A stretch of 64,000 nucleotides of DNA from Kalmanozyma brasiliensis GHG001 (lineage: Eukaryota > Basidiomycota > Ustilaginomycetes > Ustilaginales). The notes beneath the pieces were generated by a model, which was not told the origin of the DNA, searched no databases, and saw nothing but the letters and a program-made list of their open reading frames with translations. Each line of letters opens with the position of its first letter. Positions within the stretch are counted from its first letter, which is position 1. The translations under genes and the position numbers were made by a program. Positions 52,170-61,537 of the stretch are shown piece by piece. The DNA is taken from the NCBI RefSeq assembly GCF_000497045.1, contig NW_015961951.1, positions 434,001 through 498,000 of the forward strand, written 5' to 3'.

Positions 52170-53480
52170 CTAGTACTTGACCCTCGCCGAATACATCACC
52201 ACATCCCTCCAAACATTCTTCGCCTTCCCATCTGGCCCCACCACCCGTTTATCCTTGTTCCACATCCTCTTCTCCTCCTCACTCAACTCCCAGTCGAGCA
52301 CCTTGGCCTTGCTCGCTCTAGCGAATTTGAGCAGCAGTGCGTCCTTCTTCTTGTCGTTCAGCGCCAGGTCCTGGATGAACGGCGTGAGATCTGCCGCGAT
52401 CCAGCTGGGTCGTGTGAGGAACAGATCCTGAAACCGCGCCGCTGGGTCTACGGGTAGTTCGTGGCGCGAGAAGAACTGGATCTGCGTCGACGCAGGGTTG
52501 GGGTAGAGCGACACACCGGGCGCAGGAGAGGGAGTGAGGATGTAGTACCCCGATAGCAGGTCCAGCGAGGCAAGCGCGCGAAAGTCGGGTGAGAGACAGG
52601 CTGCGTGCCAGTCACGCATGAAGGTGGTGAGCGGCACACCGATGCGCGCCGTCTTGAGGGATTGCACGCCGAGAAAGTGGACGATGGACTTTGTGTCCAG
52701 CGCCACGGTCTCGCCGGTGAGGGTGCCGAAGAACTGAGTGAGCAGTGCGGTGACCACTTGACGATTTAGCTCGTGGACGGTTGCTAAAGCCTCGACGGTT
52801 TCTTGGAGCGGAACAGAGTCCGAGATGAGCGCGTGCAGGTCGAGGTGCGAGATGAGGATCTGTAGTGCTGAGACGGTCCATGCTGGTGAAATGTGTCGCA
52901 TGCAGCCGTCCATTTCAATGACATGATTCTTGATCAGGCCCGCTTCGAGCTCGGCAGGGCTCGCTTGAACGATGCTCTTGAGCTGCTTCAGCGTGTACTT
53001 CTTCACTGGCTTTGCTGATCCTCGCTCCTCTTCGCCGTCGTACTGTGACGGCTTGAGTAGACCCAACAAGCGGTCCAGCCGTGGCACAACAGGCGCCAGC
53101 TCCAATGTGTCCGTTACGTTGCTTTGCAGATACAACGCTGGCTTGGACGGTCCTGCCTCGCCCTCTGCAGTCGAAGGCGCCGCATCGATGCTGCACAGCA
53201 ATAGAGAGTTGGATTGCGAGACAGCTCGCAGCGCCAACGTCTGAGTGTCTGTCACGAGTACAGCTTGATCATCGTATCGTCCTTTGATGGTGAGCCTTGT
53301 GATGTCGGTCTTGCGTCTCTTCGCTGCTGGCTCCGAAGCCGATGTGTCGTCCTTCTTCTTGGCGGAAGGGTCGAAAAGATGGAGCAGCTCGTTGGGGATC
53401 TCAAGCAGATGGTACTGCGGCAGAGGCAGTGGTACGGAGCAGAGCTCTATCGAGCTTGACGAGGATGCTGCAGTCGCCAT
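52170..53480 (-). CDS. dcc1: Sister chromatid cohesion protein Dcc1
   Basis: 436 residues, close to the about 400 of the family. Dcc1 with Ctf8 joins Ctf18-RFC, the alternative clamp loader needed for sister-chromatid cohesion in S phase. Seen: an N-terminal beta-rich part with YHLLEIPNELLHLFD; DQAVLVTDTQTLALRAVSQS and NSLLLCSID, which are the family's conserved core; and the winged-helix C-terminal half with MDGCMRHISPAW, LALNDKKKDALLLKFARASK and the end KNVWRDVVMYSARVKY. The start at 53478-53480 is preferred over continuing upstream, where the frame is Arg/Ser-rich and less like the family. It lies divergent to trm10 with a 260 bp shared promoter region. The DUF2036/Dcc1 assignment rests on these motifs. 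Confidence 0.85.
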   Translation of the reverse strand: MATAASSSSSIELCSVPLPLPQYHLLEIPNELLHLFDPSAKKKDDTSASEPAAKRRKTDITRLTIKGRYDDQAVLVTDTQTLALRAVSQSNSLLLCSIDAAPSTAEGEAGPSKPALYLQSNVTDTLELAPVVPRLDRLLGLLKPSQYDGEEERGSAKPVKKYTLKQLKSIVQASPAELEAGLIKNHVIEMDGCMRHISPAWTVSALQILISHLDLHALISDSVPLQETVEALATVHELNRQVVTALLTQFFGTLTGETVALDTKSIVHFLGVQSLKTARIGVPLTTFMRDWHAACLSPDFRALASLDLLSGYYILTPSPAPGVSLYPNPASTQIQFFSRHELPVDPAARFQDLFLTRPSWIAADLTPFIQDLALNDKKKDALLLKFARASKAKVLDWELSEEEKRMWNKDKRVVGPDGKAKNVWRDVVMYSARVKY

Positions 53481-53740
53481 TGCGAGATACCTTTGTGGGT
53501 CGAGTGGACGAAATGATGGCGAGAGGGAAAGTGACATGGAGCGAGACCAACACTTGCACCTTCTTCGCGCCATCGCGTCGCGTTAACACAAAGCGCATTT
53601 CAACGGCGAATTTTTGCGCCTCTTGGTGGAGGTGATTGGACTCGGAATTCGGGGGCGTTTGGCGGCCAACTTTTCTTCTCGAAGAGTGTCATGCTTGGCT
53701 TTGACCTCGTCCCCAACCATTCAGGATTCACCGACACACG
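53481..53740. promoter_or_regulatory. Shared divergent promoter region, dcc1/trm10
   Basis: Only 260 bp separate the two divergent ATGs, so both promoters must lie here or overlap. I cannot identify specific factor sites. Confidence 0.5.
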
Positions 53741-55006
53741 ATGGAAGCAGCCGAGACAAGCACATCAACTCAGGGTCCTAAAGCGACTTCGGCTGTGGCC
53801 TCAGGCTCTCGTCATGCGGGTCCGCCCATCGAAGTTCCACCGGGCATGTCCAAAAACGCAGCCAAGAAGCTCGCGCGCAAACAGAAGCTCGAGGCCACCA
53901 AGCACGAGCGCCGTGCTGCCGAGCGCCTCAAGAAGAAGGAGAACAAGCGGGCACGCTATCTAGCCTCCAATCCAGACAGTAGCCACAAGCGAAGGAGCTC
54001 GGACTTCAGCGAGGCTGCCAGCAAAAAGCCGCGAGCCGACGACAAGGAGTACTTTGACGCTCGACTCGTCATCGATTGCGGGTTCGACGAGCTGATGCAG
54101 GAGAAGGAGTCGACGAGCATGACACAGCAGCTCATGTATCTCTATTCCGCGAATCGGAATGCCAAGATGCCGTTTGGCGAGGTGATCTTGACCGGGCAAG
54201 ATGCGAAGGGGGATTGCTTGAAGGACGTTCATCCGGATCATCTTTCTCTCGTACCCGGTGAATCGAGCTCGGATACAGCAGATCAGGAAGGGGAAGGAAG
54301 AACGAGCGCAGCTAGCATCGAGAACAACAGTATCGGCGAAGCCATGGACGGCAAGCTACGCGGCGTATGGAGGCGGTGGAAGCGCGTCACCATCTACCAG
54401 CACGGTGGGATCGAGTCTCTTCTCTCTAGCGCCGATGACAGCTCAGCATCAAGCTCTACACCAGCAGTCGAAGCCAGCACAACAGGCCGCCACTTTCTTC
54501 CGGAAGAAACACGTCAAGCGCTACACCGTATCCCCCTCTCCTCCGCCATCTACCTCACCGCCGACACCGACGACACACTCACGCACCTTGAGCCCGGCAT
54601 GACCTACATCATCGGCGGCATCGTCGACAAGAACCGCTACAAGGGTCTCTGTCGCGCCAAGGCGGACCGTCTCGGCATTCGGGCTGCCAAGCTGCCTCTC
54701 TCACAGGAGATGATGGAGGCAGTGGAGCGCAACGTTCGGGCGCAGGGCGAGTCGATTCAGGACGAGACGGCGGGGGATCAAGGGGAGAAGGGATTTGTGG
54801 GGAGAAAGGTGCTAACGGTCAACCAGGTGGTGGAGATCTTGACTGCGTGGACCGAGACGAGGGACTGGGTCAAGGCGCTCGAGAAGGCGCTGCCGAGGAG
54901 GAAGTTGAAGCAGCGTGGGCCTGCGGCGAAGACGAGGGAGACGTCGGAAGCAAGGACAAGCGACAAAGACGAGGCCAGGCAATATGCGGCGCGGAACGAC
55001 CCGTGA
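53741..55006 (+). CDS. trm10: tRNA (guanine-9-N1)-methyltransferase Trm10
   Basis: 421 residues. Trm10 transfers a methyl group from S-adenosylmethionine to N1 of G9 in tRNAs, using a SPOUT fold. The N-terminal about 90 residues are basic and helical (NAAKKLARKQKLEATKHERR), as in fungal Trm10. The SPOUT domain spans about 100-385: EYFDARLVIDCGFDELMQEK, QQLMYLYSANRNAKMPFGEV, the central MTYIIGGIVDKNRYKGLCRA, where the catalytic-region Asp and the knot Gly residues lie, and LTVNQVVEILTAWTETRDW. A Ser/Thr-rich insert of about 60 residues sits before LPEETRQALHRIPLSSAIYL. The C-terminus is Lys/Arg-rich. One exon. Confidence 0.93.
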   Translation: MEAAETSTSTQGPKATSAVASGSRHAGPPIEVPPGMSKNAAKKLARKQKLEATKHERRAAERLKKKENKRARYLASNPDSSHKRRSSDFSEAASKKPRADDKEYFDARLVIDCGFDELMQEKESTSMTQQLMYLYSANRNAKMPFGEVILTGQDAKGDCLKDVHPDHLSLVPGESSSDTADQEGEGRTSAASIENNSIGEAMDGKLRGVWRRWKRVTIYQHGGIESLLSSADDSSASSSTPAVEASTTGRHFLPEETRQALHRIPLSSAIYLTADTDDTLTHLEPGMTYIIGGIVDKNRYKGLCRAKADRLGIRAAKLPLSQEMMEAVERNVRAQGESIQDETAGDQGEKGFVGRKVLTVNQVVEILTAWTETRDWVKALEKALPRRKLKQRGPAAKTRETSEARTSDKDEARQYAARNDP

Positions 55007-55260
55007 CATCTCACACGCGAACGCACACACTAGCGACGACGAGGCAAAAGGCGCGAAAGCCGACAAAGTGATGCAATTGATACCAGTCCAGCCAGTAGCA
55101 GAACGAGCGAATGAGTGAGAGACCGAAAAGGACTGATGCAGAAGAAACGAAACAAGACGAAGGAGTCCGTGCACCTAACGTGTCAGGGAGGATAGAGGTG
55201 GAAGTGGTCACCACCAGCAGAGACCGACATTTCCCCTCGTCCTCGATGCCACCACGGCAA
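55007..55260. other. Convergent 3' intergenic region
   Basis: 254 bp between the trm10 stop and the stop of the next gene on the other strand. Nothing is recognised. Confidence 0.55.
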
Positions 55261-55941
55261 TCAAGGCTGGAACGCGAGCACGGCAGTGAAGAGCACGCTC
55301 GCGGTCACCAACAGCACCGGCAGGGACTTGATCCCCTTCACAGCACCGGAAGTCGAGTTCATCCTCGAGTTCGACCCAGCAGCGGATGTATCGGTCGACG
55401 AGGTGTCGGCTGTGTTTCCGCTGTCGACCTGCACCACCGGCTCCTGCGTCTGCACCACCGCCGCCGCGGCCACCGACTGGCTCTGCTCCTCCAGCGCGCT
55501 CGTCGTCGCGTTGGCCACCTTCTTGTGCTTCTGCACGTGTTTGTGGAACGCGGTTGCAAACGGCCGCGCGTGCTTGTACGTGGTGGTGACGGTCTTATGG
55601 TGCTTGGGCTGCTTCTTGACGCACTTAGCCGGTGCGTTGATGTGGTCGAAATGACACTCGAGCAGCGCACCGTCCGCGTCTTTGGCGGAGAAATAGTTGT
55701 GCGATTCGAGGAACTTTTGGTCTTCGACAATGGTGGTGGTGTGGCCGTTGATCGAGGCGTATTCGTGCGCGCGGACGTTCCAGACTGTCGCAGCGGCGCC
55801 ATCGGGTGCGGTGGTGGTCGCGAGAGGAGTAGGCTTGAATTTGATCGTCACGTCGCCGTCCAGACTCGACATGGCGGTTTCGAGGCTGTTGATCATCTGA
55901 TTCACGCCAGGCGCGAAGAGCGAGACGGTCGAGGTGGGCAT
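55261..55941 (-). CDS. Small protein with hydrophobic C-terminus, unknown
   Basis: 226 residues, not recognised. It begins MPTSTVSLFAPGVNQMINSL with no cleavable signal peptide. The first about 115 residues alternate beta-like strands (DVTIKFKPTPLATTT, TTTIVEDQKFLESHNYFSA). A His/Lys-rich basic stretch follows (KKQPKHHKTVTTTYKHARPF, AFHKHVQKHKKV), then a Ser/Thr/Ala-rich linker. The chain ends with a hydrophobic segment LPVLLVTASVLFTAVLAFQP, which would suit a tail anchor or, if a signal peptide were supplied by an unseen upstream exon, a GPI signal. The frame is open 88 codons upstream, but that part is Pro/Arg/Ser-rich and less convincing. Antisense frames over this gene look like shadows. 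Confidence 0.6.
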   Translation of the reverse strand: MPTSTVSLFAPGVNQMINSLETAMSSLDGDVTIKFKPTPLATTTAPDGAAATVWNVRAHEYASINGHTTTIVEDQKFLESHNYFSAKDADGALLECHFDHINAPAKCVKKQPKHHKTVTTTYKHARPFATAFHKHVQKHKKVANATTSALEEQSQSVAAAAVVQTQEPVVQVDSGNTADTSSTDTSAAGSNSRMNSTSGAVKGIKSLPVLLVTASVLFTAVLAFQP

Positions 55942-58900
55942 CGTGACGGTCGGTTGAGTGGGTTGTGACAGGGAGGAGACAGGTGTGAAATGAGCGTCGA
56001 GGGGAGGGGGTCGAAGGGTGGAGTGGAGAGCGGGTGGTGGTGATAAGGAGACTGAAAGCTGATGGCGACGAAGAGGGTCAAGAGGACGCAGGATAGGGGG
56101 CGCAGGATAGCGTCGGAGTTCGGCGCCATCTGCCATCCCGCTGCTTACGGGCCAGATCTTCACGCCCCGCGACGTTCTGCCGCTGGGACTGGCAAGCTCA
56201 CCCATCCATGCGCCTGCTTCGCTCGCACGCTTTGACGATCTTCAGGCACACTCTACGGGTATCAATAACACGCTTCAGGGCAAGTCGGCTATGCTGGACG
56301 ACGATCGTGATCACCGTAGGGCTGCAGCGTCGACAAGCAGGGGTCCTCTTGGCTGCAGCGCAGGTAGCGACCGCAAGATGCACGAAGCATGCGGTCGTTC
56401 ATGGCCCCTTCAGAGGAGAGGAGGAAAGTGTTGGTCTCGGCGACTTTGACTCGCAACGCGTCAGACGCGCTGGCCTGGAAGGGAAGCACTTAGGCACGAG
56501 GGCACACCGAGCCGCAACAAAAATCGTGCATATTTCGCCGAGCCTCCCTCGTCCCTCGCCGCTTGCGAGCATCCATCCCCTCGAAAGCTCATCATCGCAG
56601 CGCCAACCGAAGGGCGCCGATTCCCTTCGCTTCCATCGTTGGTGGCAACGAGACGATCGACCATGCTTTTGCGGCAGGAACAGGGGCAAAGAAAGTTCAT
56701 CGCAGATCAGGAGCGATGCACGTCGGTCGGCTACAGTAGGCTGTGACTGGTTGCTTTGTTGGCACTTCTTGGCAGTCGAATCGGAAACCCGTGCCTGCAT
56801 GGGAGTGCGATCTCTCGATCTGTGGCCCGATCGGCTTACCAGAAGCAACTTTTGTCGGCCTCCATTTTTCGCTCGACTTTTGTATCGGATTTTCATCTGA
56901 TTCCAAAAACAAAGCTGAGTCGAAGAGGGTCCTCTTTGGATTGCCGCGGAGCAAGGGTCCAAAAAAGCTGAGTCGATCCCTCATCATCTCGATCAAGAAC
57001 AGCACGATGTCGCGCGATCGACGGAGCGTATCGAGCCGGTGCCGACGACAGCAAGTCGCTCGTGACGTTCTCGACCGCTTCTCATCACGTCCTTGTAGCC
57101 TTGCGCGTTGATGCCGCAACGCTTCCAGATCGCAAAAGTGCTCCACGGGCTCCACCTTCCTCTCTTACCATACGAGATGTGGGCACGCTTGACGGTGGAA
57201 GCCGTACTCTGGGGCTCGACGATAACAAGGCTCACCGCAGGGCTTAATTGGTGACGGAGCGTCTGGCAGACAGAACACCGACGATGGTCATAGAAGGGTC
57301 CCAAAGAGCGTCCGGCGGGAAGCGCGGCTGCGGGTGTGGCTCGGTCTCGATGCGAACGCAGGCCACATGCTGGCTCTTGATACGGAGTCGCTGTTGTCTC
57401 GATCGATCATTGTTCTGAGCAGCAGCAGGCTCATTTGCGAGAAGTGACGGCAGACACGTCTCGAGAAGAAAGCAATATGCCGGCGTTACCCTTGCCGAGG
57501 TGGGCCCCACGATGACTCGAAAAAAATATCGATGAACACGTTGTGTTTGTAACTCCGTCCAATTCGATGAGGCCATCATCGTCGTTCAACTCGTCGGACA
57601 GAAGCCACGATGGACCATCTTGGTACATACCGGATGGTCAGCCAGAATGGTCATACGTGCTTACAAAACGGTACGGACGGGATGATGGCGCCTGTACCAG
57701 ATGCACGCGAATGCAAGCCCGGAACATTTATCGAACCCTGGCTTGCAGCTTTGCAGGCGGAAATAGTGCACGAATGCGTAGGAGTGCGTCGCAGAGCTGT
57801 CATCCGAGCCTGGTTCGGCCTCCTCATTCGAACGAGTCACTGATCTCGGATATTCGTCGCGGCTCTACGATGATCTACGGCGGATGCATGAAGCTTCGTC
57901 CAGCTCAAAATTGCTCGTTTTTCAGGCCAAGTAGTTGTCACCGGCTCAGAGAGGGGGCCCCAATGCATCGGCGTCTATCGAGGGCATCAGGAGGAGAGAT
58001 GATAGCCTCGATGATGTCGCCATTCTTCTTGACGAGCGGAATTAGCCGATATGTGAATCTCGCGCATCTCTTCCGCCTCGAGAGCTGCACGAACAAAGGG
58101 AAAAAAGTCGCGAGCGAACGAACACGTGGAAAGTCGCCCGGTTTGAAGACCGAGCTTAGGCCCGTCTGCTCCTCGTCGTCCCCCTCCCCTTCACACCTCC
58201 AGCGGCCTTGCTGATAGCACAGCCAAGTCATACATCTTTCGCGAAGCATGCTTTCGGATAAGAAGAAGAAAGGCAGAGGCACGACGGAAGCTCAGCAGCA
58301 ACGGGCTGTTTGATCGAGAGAATTATCGCCAAGAAGCGACCTGCGGAGCGGAGTGCAGTATCCAGTTTGGACACGCTCCCCGCGGCTGTCCTGTTGTGCC
58401 TGACCCCGACCCCGCCTCGTCTATCACATTCCACTTTCGTCGTCAATCAGCATACGAGTCACACACCTCTTCCATCTCATCATGTTCGCACTCCGCCTGG
58501 CATTGCTCATCTATGCTGTCCCTACCACCGCGATATGTTGATCTAGCCGAGCTCGGCCCCTTTCACTTTCCCTCGCAACTGGCATGAACCCCTGCGAAGT
58601 CTCCGCCCTTTGTTCCTCGAGCGTCTTTCACCTTCTTCTCGCTCAGCACTGTCAACTGTAGTCCGATTGTGACGTGGACCCTAGACGGTGGCGAGCCTGT
58701 ATCTCCGCCTCCGTTGGGATCAGCGTTACCCGAGTTCATGGCTCCCTTCGAAAAAGCCGTCTAGATCGGCTAATTTATTTCACCCCTCGCCATCATCCCG
58801 CCATTGGAGCTTTGCCATTGTCGTGCTCACATGTGCTCATTGCATTACGGAACGCTTAGTCCCGATCAGCAACCTCAAAGACCTGTCCGCTTCCGCAGGA

Positions 58901-59438
58901 GAGGAAGTGAGCGGAAGAAGAAAGAAGACCAAGTCGGCGGGTGCGGAGCGTGTTGTACTCAGGAGAGGTGTCAGTATTTGGCCGAGTCACGATTCCACGC
59001 GGACCGGTGTATGACAGCTGCCACGTTTCTCTGCACCGATGCTGCCGATGTCCTTCCTGACTCAGTGCCTGCGAAGACCGAGCTCGCCGTGCCCAATTCC
59101 GCACTGACCGTTCCTCGCCCGTGGTGTATGACTCTGAACGCCATCTCGCGGAATTGCCCCCTCCTCCCTGGCGTATATAGTCTCGGCAATGAGATTGTTG
59201 TCATCGCCGCCCGTCCTCAATTGTCAATCACACGTCACATGCCCAACTCCTTCCATTGAGGAGAGGATCGTCATCAATACCCTGACCTGTTCGCCTGCTC
59301 CATCACCCGCCACCCTTGTTTCTCCCTACTGCCACCTTCTCGTCCGCCGTGTCGACACATCTGAAGACACCACGATCCGCAGCACCAGCCTTGTCACCGC
59401 CAAAAAGCTCTAGACTAAGCGCCGTTGCAGCGAACAAA
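55942..59438. other. Long spacer (3.5 kb) without recognised genes
   Basis: The longest gene-free stretch on the right side. Frames up to about 220 codons exist on both strands but lack ATG-proximal protein character or family motifs. The part from about 59240 to 59438 is the leader of the next gene; the text ctagactaagc...ttgcag just before 59431 looks like a branch site and acceptor, so an intron in the 5' leader is possible. Confidence 0.45.
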
Positions 59439-60908
59439 ATGATGGAGCTCTCGGTTGACGTCCACTCGACCGACGTCTTCCTCTTTCCCTCCAAAAAGCA
59501 GCGTCAACAGCCGTCGTCCGATGCATTGCTGTCACCATCAACCTCATCCTCATCTTCATCGAGACTGACGCCATCTCCCTCGTCATCCTACACCACCGCA
59601 ACCCCGAACCACGACGGCGAGTCCCCCGCCTACAGCGAGATTGAAGACATGACGGCGTTCACCTCGACCAAGCTGTCCAACGACGACCATGCGATCCTGT
59701 ATGCCTACGTTGAGATTAAGATCCCCGCCTCGTCCTCCTCCCCCACCTCCTCTCGCATCCGCAACCGCCTAAAGAGCCTAACACTGACGCTGTCGGGTCA
59801 CGAGAGCATCTCCTTCCCGCGTGGGGGTATGGAGGCGAACCGCACCTACTACGACGAGAAATCCATCGACGAGGCGCTCTCCATCACCTACTTCGAGCCG
59901 GGCCGTACGTATCGGTTCGAACGAAGCTTTTTTGTAGACCACGACACGGCGCCGTTCCAACGCAGTAGCTGGGGGGTCAACAACCAACGACTTGTCGCCA
60001 AAGCGACATTCCACGGGTTGCTGTCCAAAACCTTGACGGCAACAAGGAAGGTCTACTTCATCGACTGCCATAACGATGAGGGCAACGAGATGATTGTTTT
60101 CGACAAGGACGTTCGTACGCACGCTGACGGGTTGGGGCCGTTCAGCCTGAGGAACCGGTCGGAGGTGTTTACCGTCGGTGGGTACCTGCGGACCAGTCTC
60201 GATCTGCTCAGCCCACTCGAAGGGGTGACGATCGTAGGATTGCGAGCGAGCGTCGAGATGCGTACCACGTTGACCTCGCGTGTCACTCGCAAAGGGTACA
60301 TCGAAACCGTCCATCCGAAAAAAGTTCCCTTCCTCTCCCTCGACCGCAGGCAAGTGGCCGAGCTCATGGCGACCAAGAAGCTCCAGGGTGGTGGCGAGGG
60401 TGTCGCACCCAACGGAGACACCTACCCCGCTCTCGAAGTGACCTCCCGCCTACCAGACGATAACCACATCCGACCCTCCACCGTGGCGGACAACGACGCA
60501 GCCGTCCGCTTCCGCAACTACCTCGACTACGAGATCGACTTTATCGACGGCGAGCTGCCTCCCGCGGGTGGCGAGGAGAGGGAGATGATCTATGTGGACG
60601 GGCAGAAGATGAAGCGGTTCCACGTGTCGATTCCAGTGTTCATCTCTTCGTGCGGATGCAGGCCGGACTCGTTGAGTCTGCCGTCGTACGCCTGCGAGGA
60701 CCCGATGCCCGCCCAGTGCGTCCGGGAGAGGAGGCAAGAAGCAGAGGCTCTGCACGACAGGCAGCGGGACAAAGGCGCATTTCCTTGCATCTGCACGTTT
60801 ACCCTCGAGAGCCTGTTGGAGGTCGAAAAGGTTTCCCAGGCCACACCGAGGGGTAGCCAGGGTTTGGACGAGGGGGATTTTCTGCCTAGGTACAAGTCGA
60901 GGGAGTGA
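59439..60908 (+). CDS. Arrestin-like protein
   Basis: 489 residues. The N-terminus MMELSVDVHSTDVFLFPSKK followed by a Ser-rich loop resembles the first strands of fungal alpha-arrestins (ART/CreD type), which link membrane transporters to the Rsp5 ubiquitin ligase. Further strands fit an immunoglobulin-like beta sandwich: AILYAYVEIKIP, RLKSLTLTLSGHES, TYFEPGRTYRFERSFFVDHD, the second half from FTVGGYLRTSLDLLSPLEGV, and FHVSIPVFISSCGCRPDSLS with LPSYACEDP near the end. Its PY-like context (LPSY) is not a full PPxY, so direct Rsp5 binding is doubtful. The first ATG of the frame is used; the frame extends 41 codons upstream with no ATG. The family call is tentative. Confidence 0.55.
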   Translation: MMELSVDVHSTDVFLFPSKKQRQQPSSDALLSPSTSSSSSSRLTPSPSSSYTTATPNHDGESPAYSEIEDMTAFTSTKLSNDDHAILYAYVEIKIPASSSSPTSSRIRNRLKSLTLTLSGHESISFPRGGMEANRTYYDEKSIDEALSITYFEPGRTYRFERSFFVDHDTAPFQRSSWGVNNQRLVAKATFHGLLSKTLTATRKVYFIDCHNDEGNEMIVFDKDVRTHADGLGPFSLRNRSEVFTVGGYLRTSLDLLSPLEGVTIVGLRASVEMRTTLTSRVTRKGYIETVHPKKVPFLSLDRRQVAELMATKKLQGGGEGVAPNGDTYPALEVTSRLPDDNHIRPSTVADNDAAVRFRNYLDYEIDFIDGELPPAGGEEREMIYVDGQKMKRFHVSIPVFISSCGCRPDSLSLPSYACEDPMPAQCVRERRQEAEALHDRQRDKGAFPCICTFTLESLLEVEKVSQATPRGSQGLDEGDFLPRYKSRE

Positions 60909-61432
60909 TCGGGTCAATCATTGAAGGGGAAGGCGAAAAGGGAAGGAGACCGCCGACAAAGCCAGTGGCTTGTTTGCCGAGATCATGTATGGTATACCCA
61001 AAAGAGCGTCTCCTCACTGGCAAAGTAGACTTGTACCTCCCACACCTTGCTTGCTGTTGACGTCTGAAATGCTCGGTCCGGGCATTATGAAGTGAGATCT
61101 CATGTGAACCTGATCGTCGATCTCAGTGTACCAAGGTGCAGTCGACGAGTGGCAGCGGTGGCCAGCGGCTCCTCGCTGCAGCGGCAGAAACCACGACTTC
61201 ATCTCGTGTCTGAGCTTGGACCTCATCCTCCCACTCGTTTTCCCCATTGTCCCACTCCTGCTCATGCACGTTCAAATCGAACCTTGCGGTCCAAGCGTCA
61301 CCCTCGCCGCCATCATCGCAACCTTCGCCTCCAATACAACTCGCTCATTTCCTGATCGATCATGCTCCAAAAAGCGCGAGGAGCATCTCCTCGTCATTCC
61401 GCATCGTCTGGAAGCAAAAAATCGCGAAAAAA
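60909..61432. other. Spacer before the tRNA gene
   Basis: 524 bp between the arrestin-like gene and the 3' end of tRNA-Gln. Includes the T-run terminator of the tRNA (listed separately). No ORF of note. Confidence 0.5.
61425..61432 (-). terminator. RNA polymerase III T-run
   Basis: Immediately after the tRNA 3' end the minus strand reads a run of T residues (plus strand aaaaaa at about 61427-61432), the normal Pol III stop signal. Confidence 0.8.
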
Positions 61433-61537
61433 GGTCGTACCGGGATTCGAACCCGGGGCAAGAGAAATTTGGACTTAACGCTCAAACCTTTAAGCGCTTA
61501 TCAAAATCTCCTAAGTTGACCACTACTCCATACAACC
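61433..61537 (-). tRNA. tRNA-Gln (anticodon UUG) with a 34-nt intron
   Basis: The minus strand folds as a class I tRNA. The acceptor stem GGTTGTA pairs with TACGACC (one T-G pair). The D arm is GAG...CTT around TAGTGGTCAA. The T arm is CCGGG-TTCGAAT-CCCGG. The anticodon stem GGAGA pairs with TCTCT (one G-T pair) around the loop TT-TTG-A-T, with anticodon TTG at 61502-61504. The intron occupies 61467-61500, between positions 37 and 38, where eukaryotic nuclear tRNA introns sit. The unpaired base after the acceptor stem is T, as in eukaryotic tRNA-Gln. The variable loop is short, which excludes Leu. B box and A box are intact. Confidence 0.9.

Noticed and set aside
55111..55968. 285-codon plus-strand frame over the 226-residue gene
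   Set aside because: Its Val/Arg/Gly-rich text looks like a mirror; the minus strand gives a more normal protein with a membrane segment.
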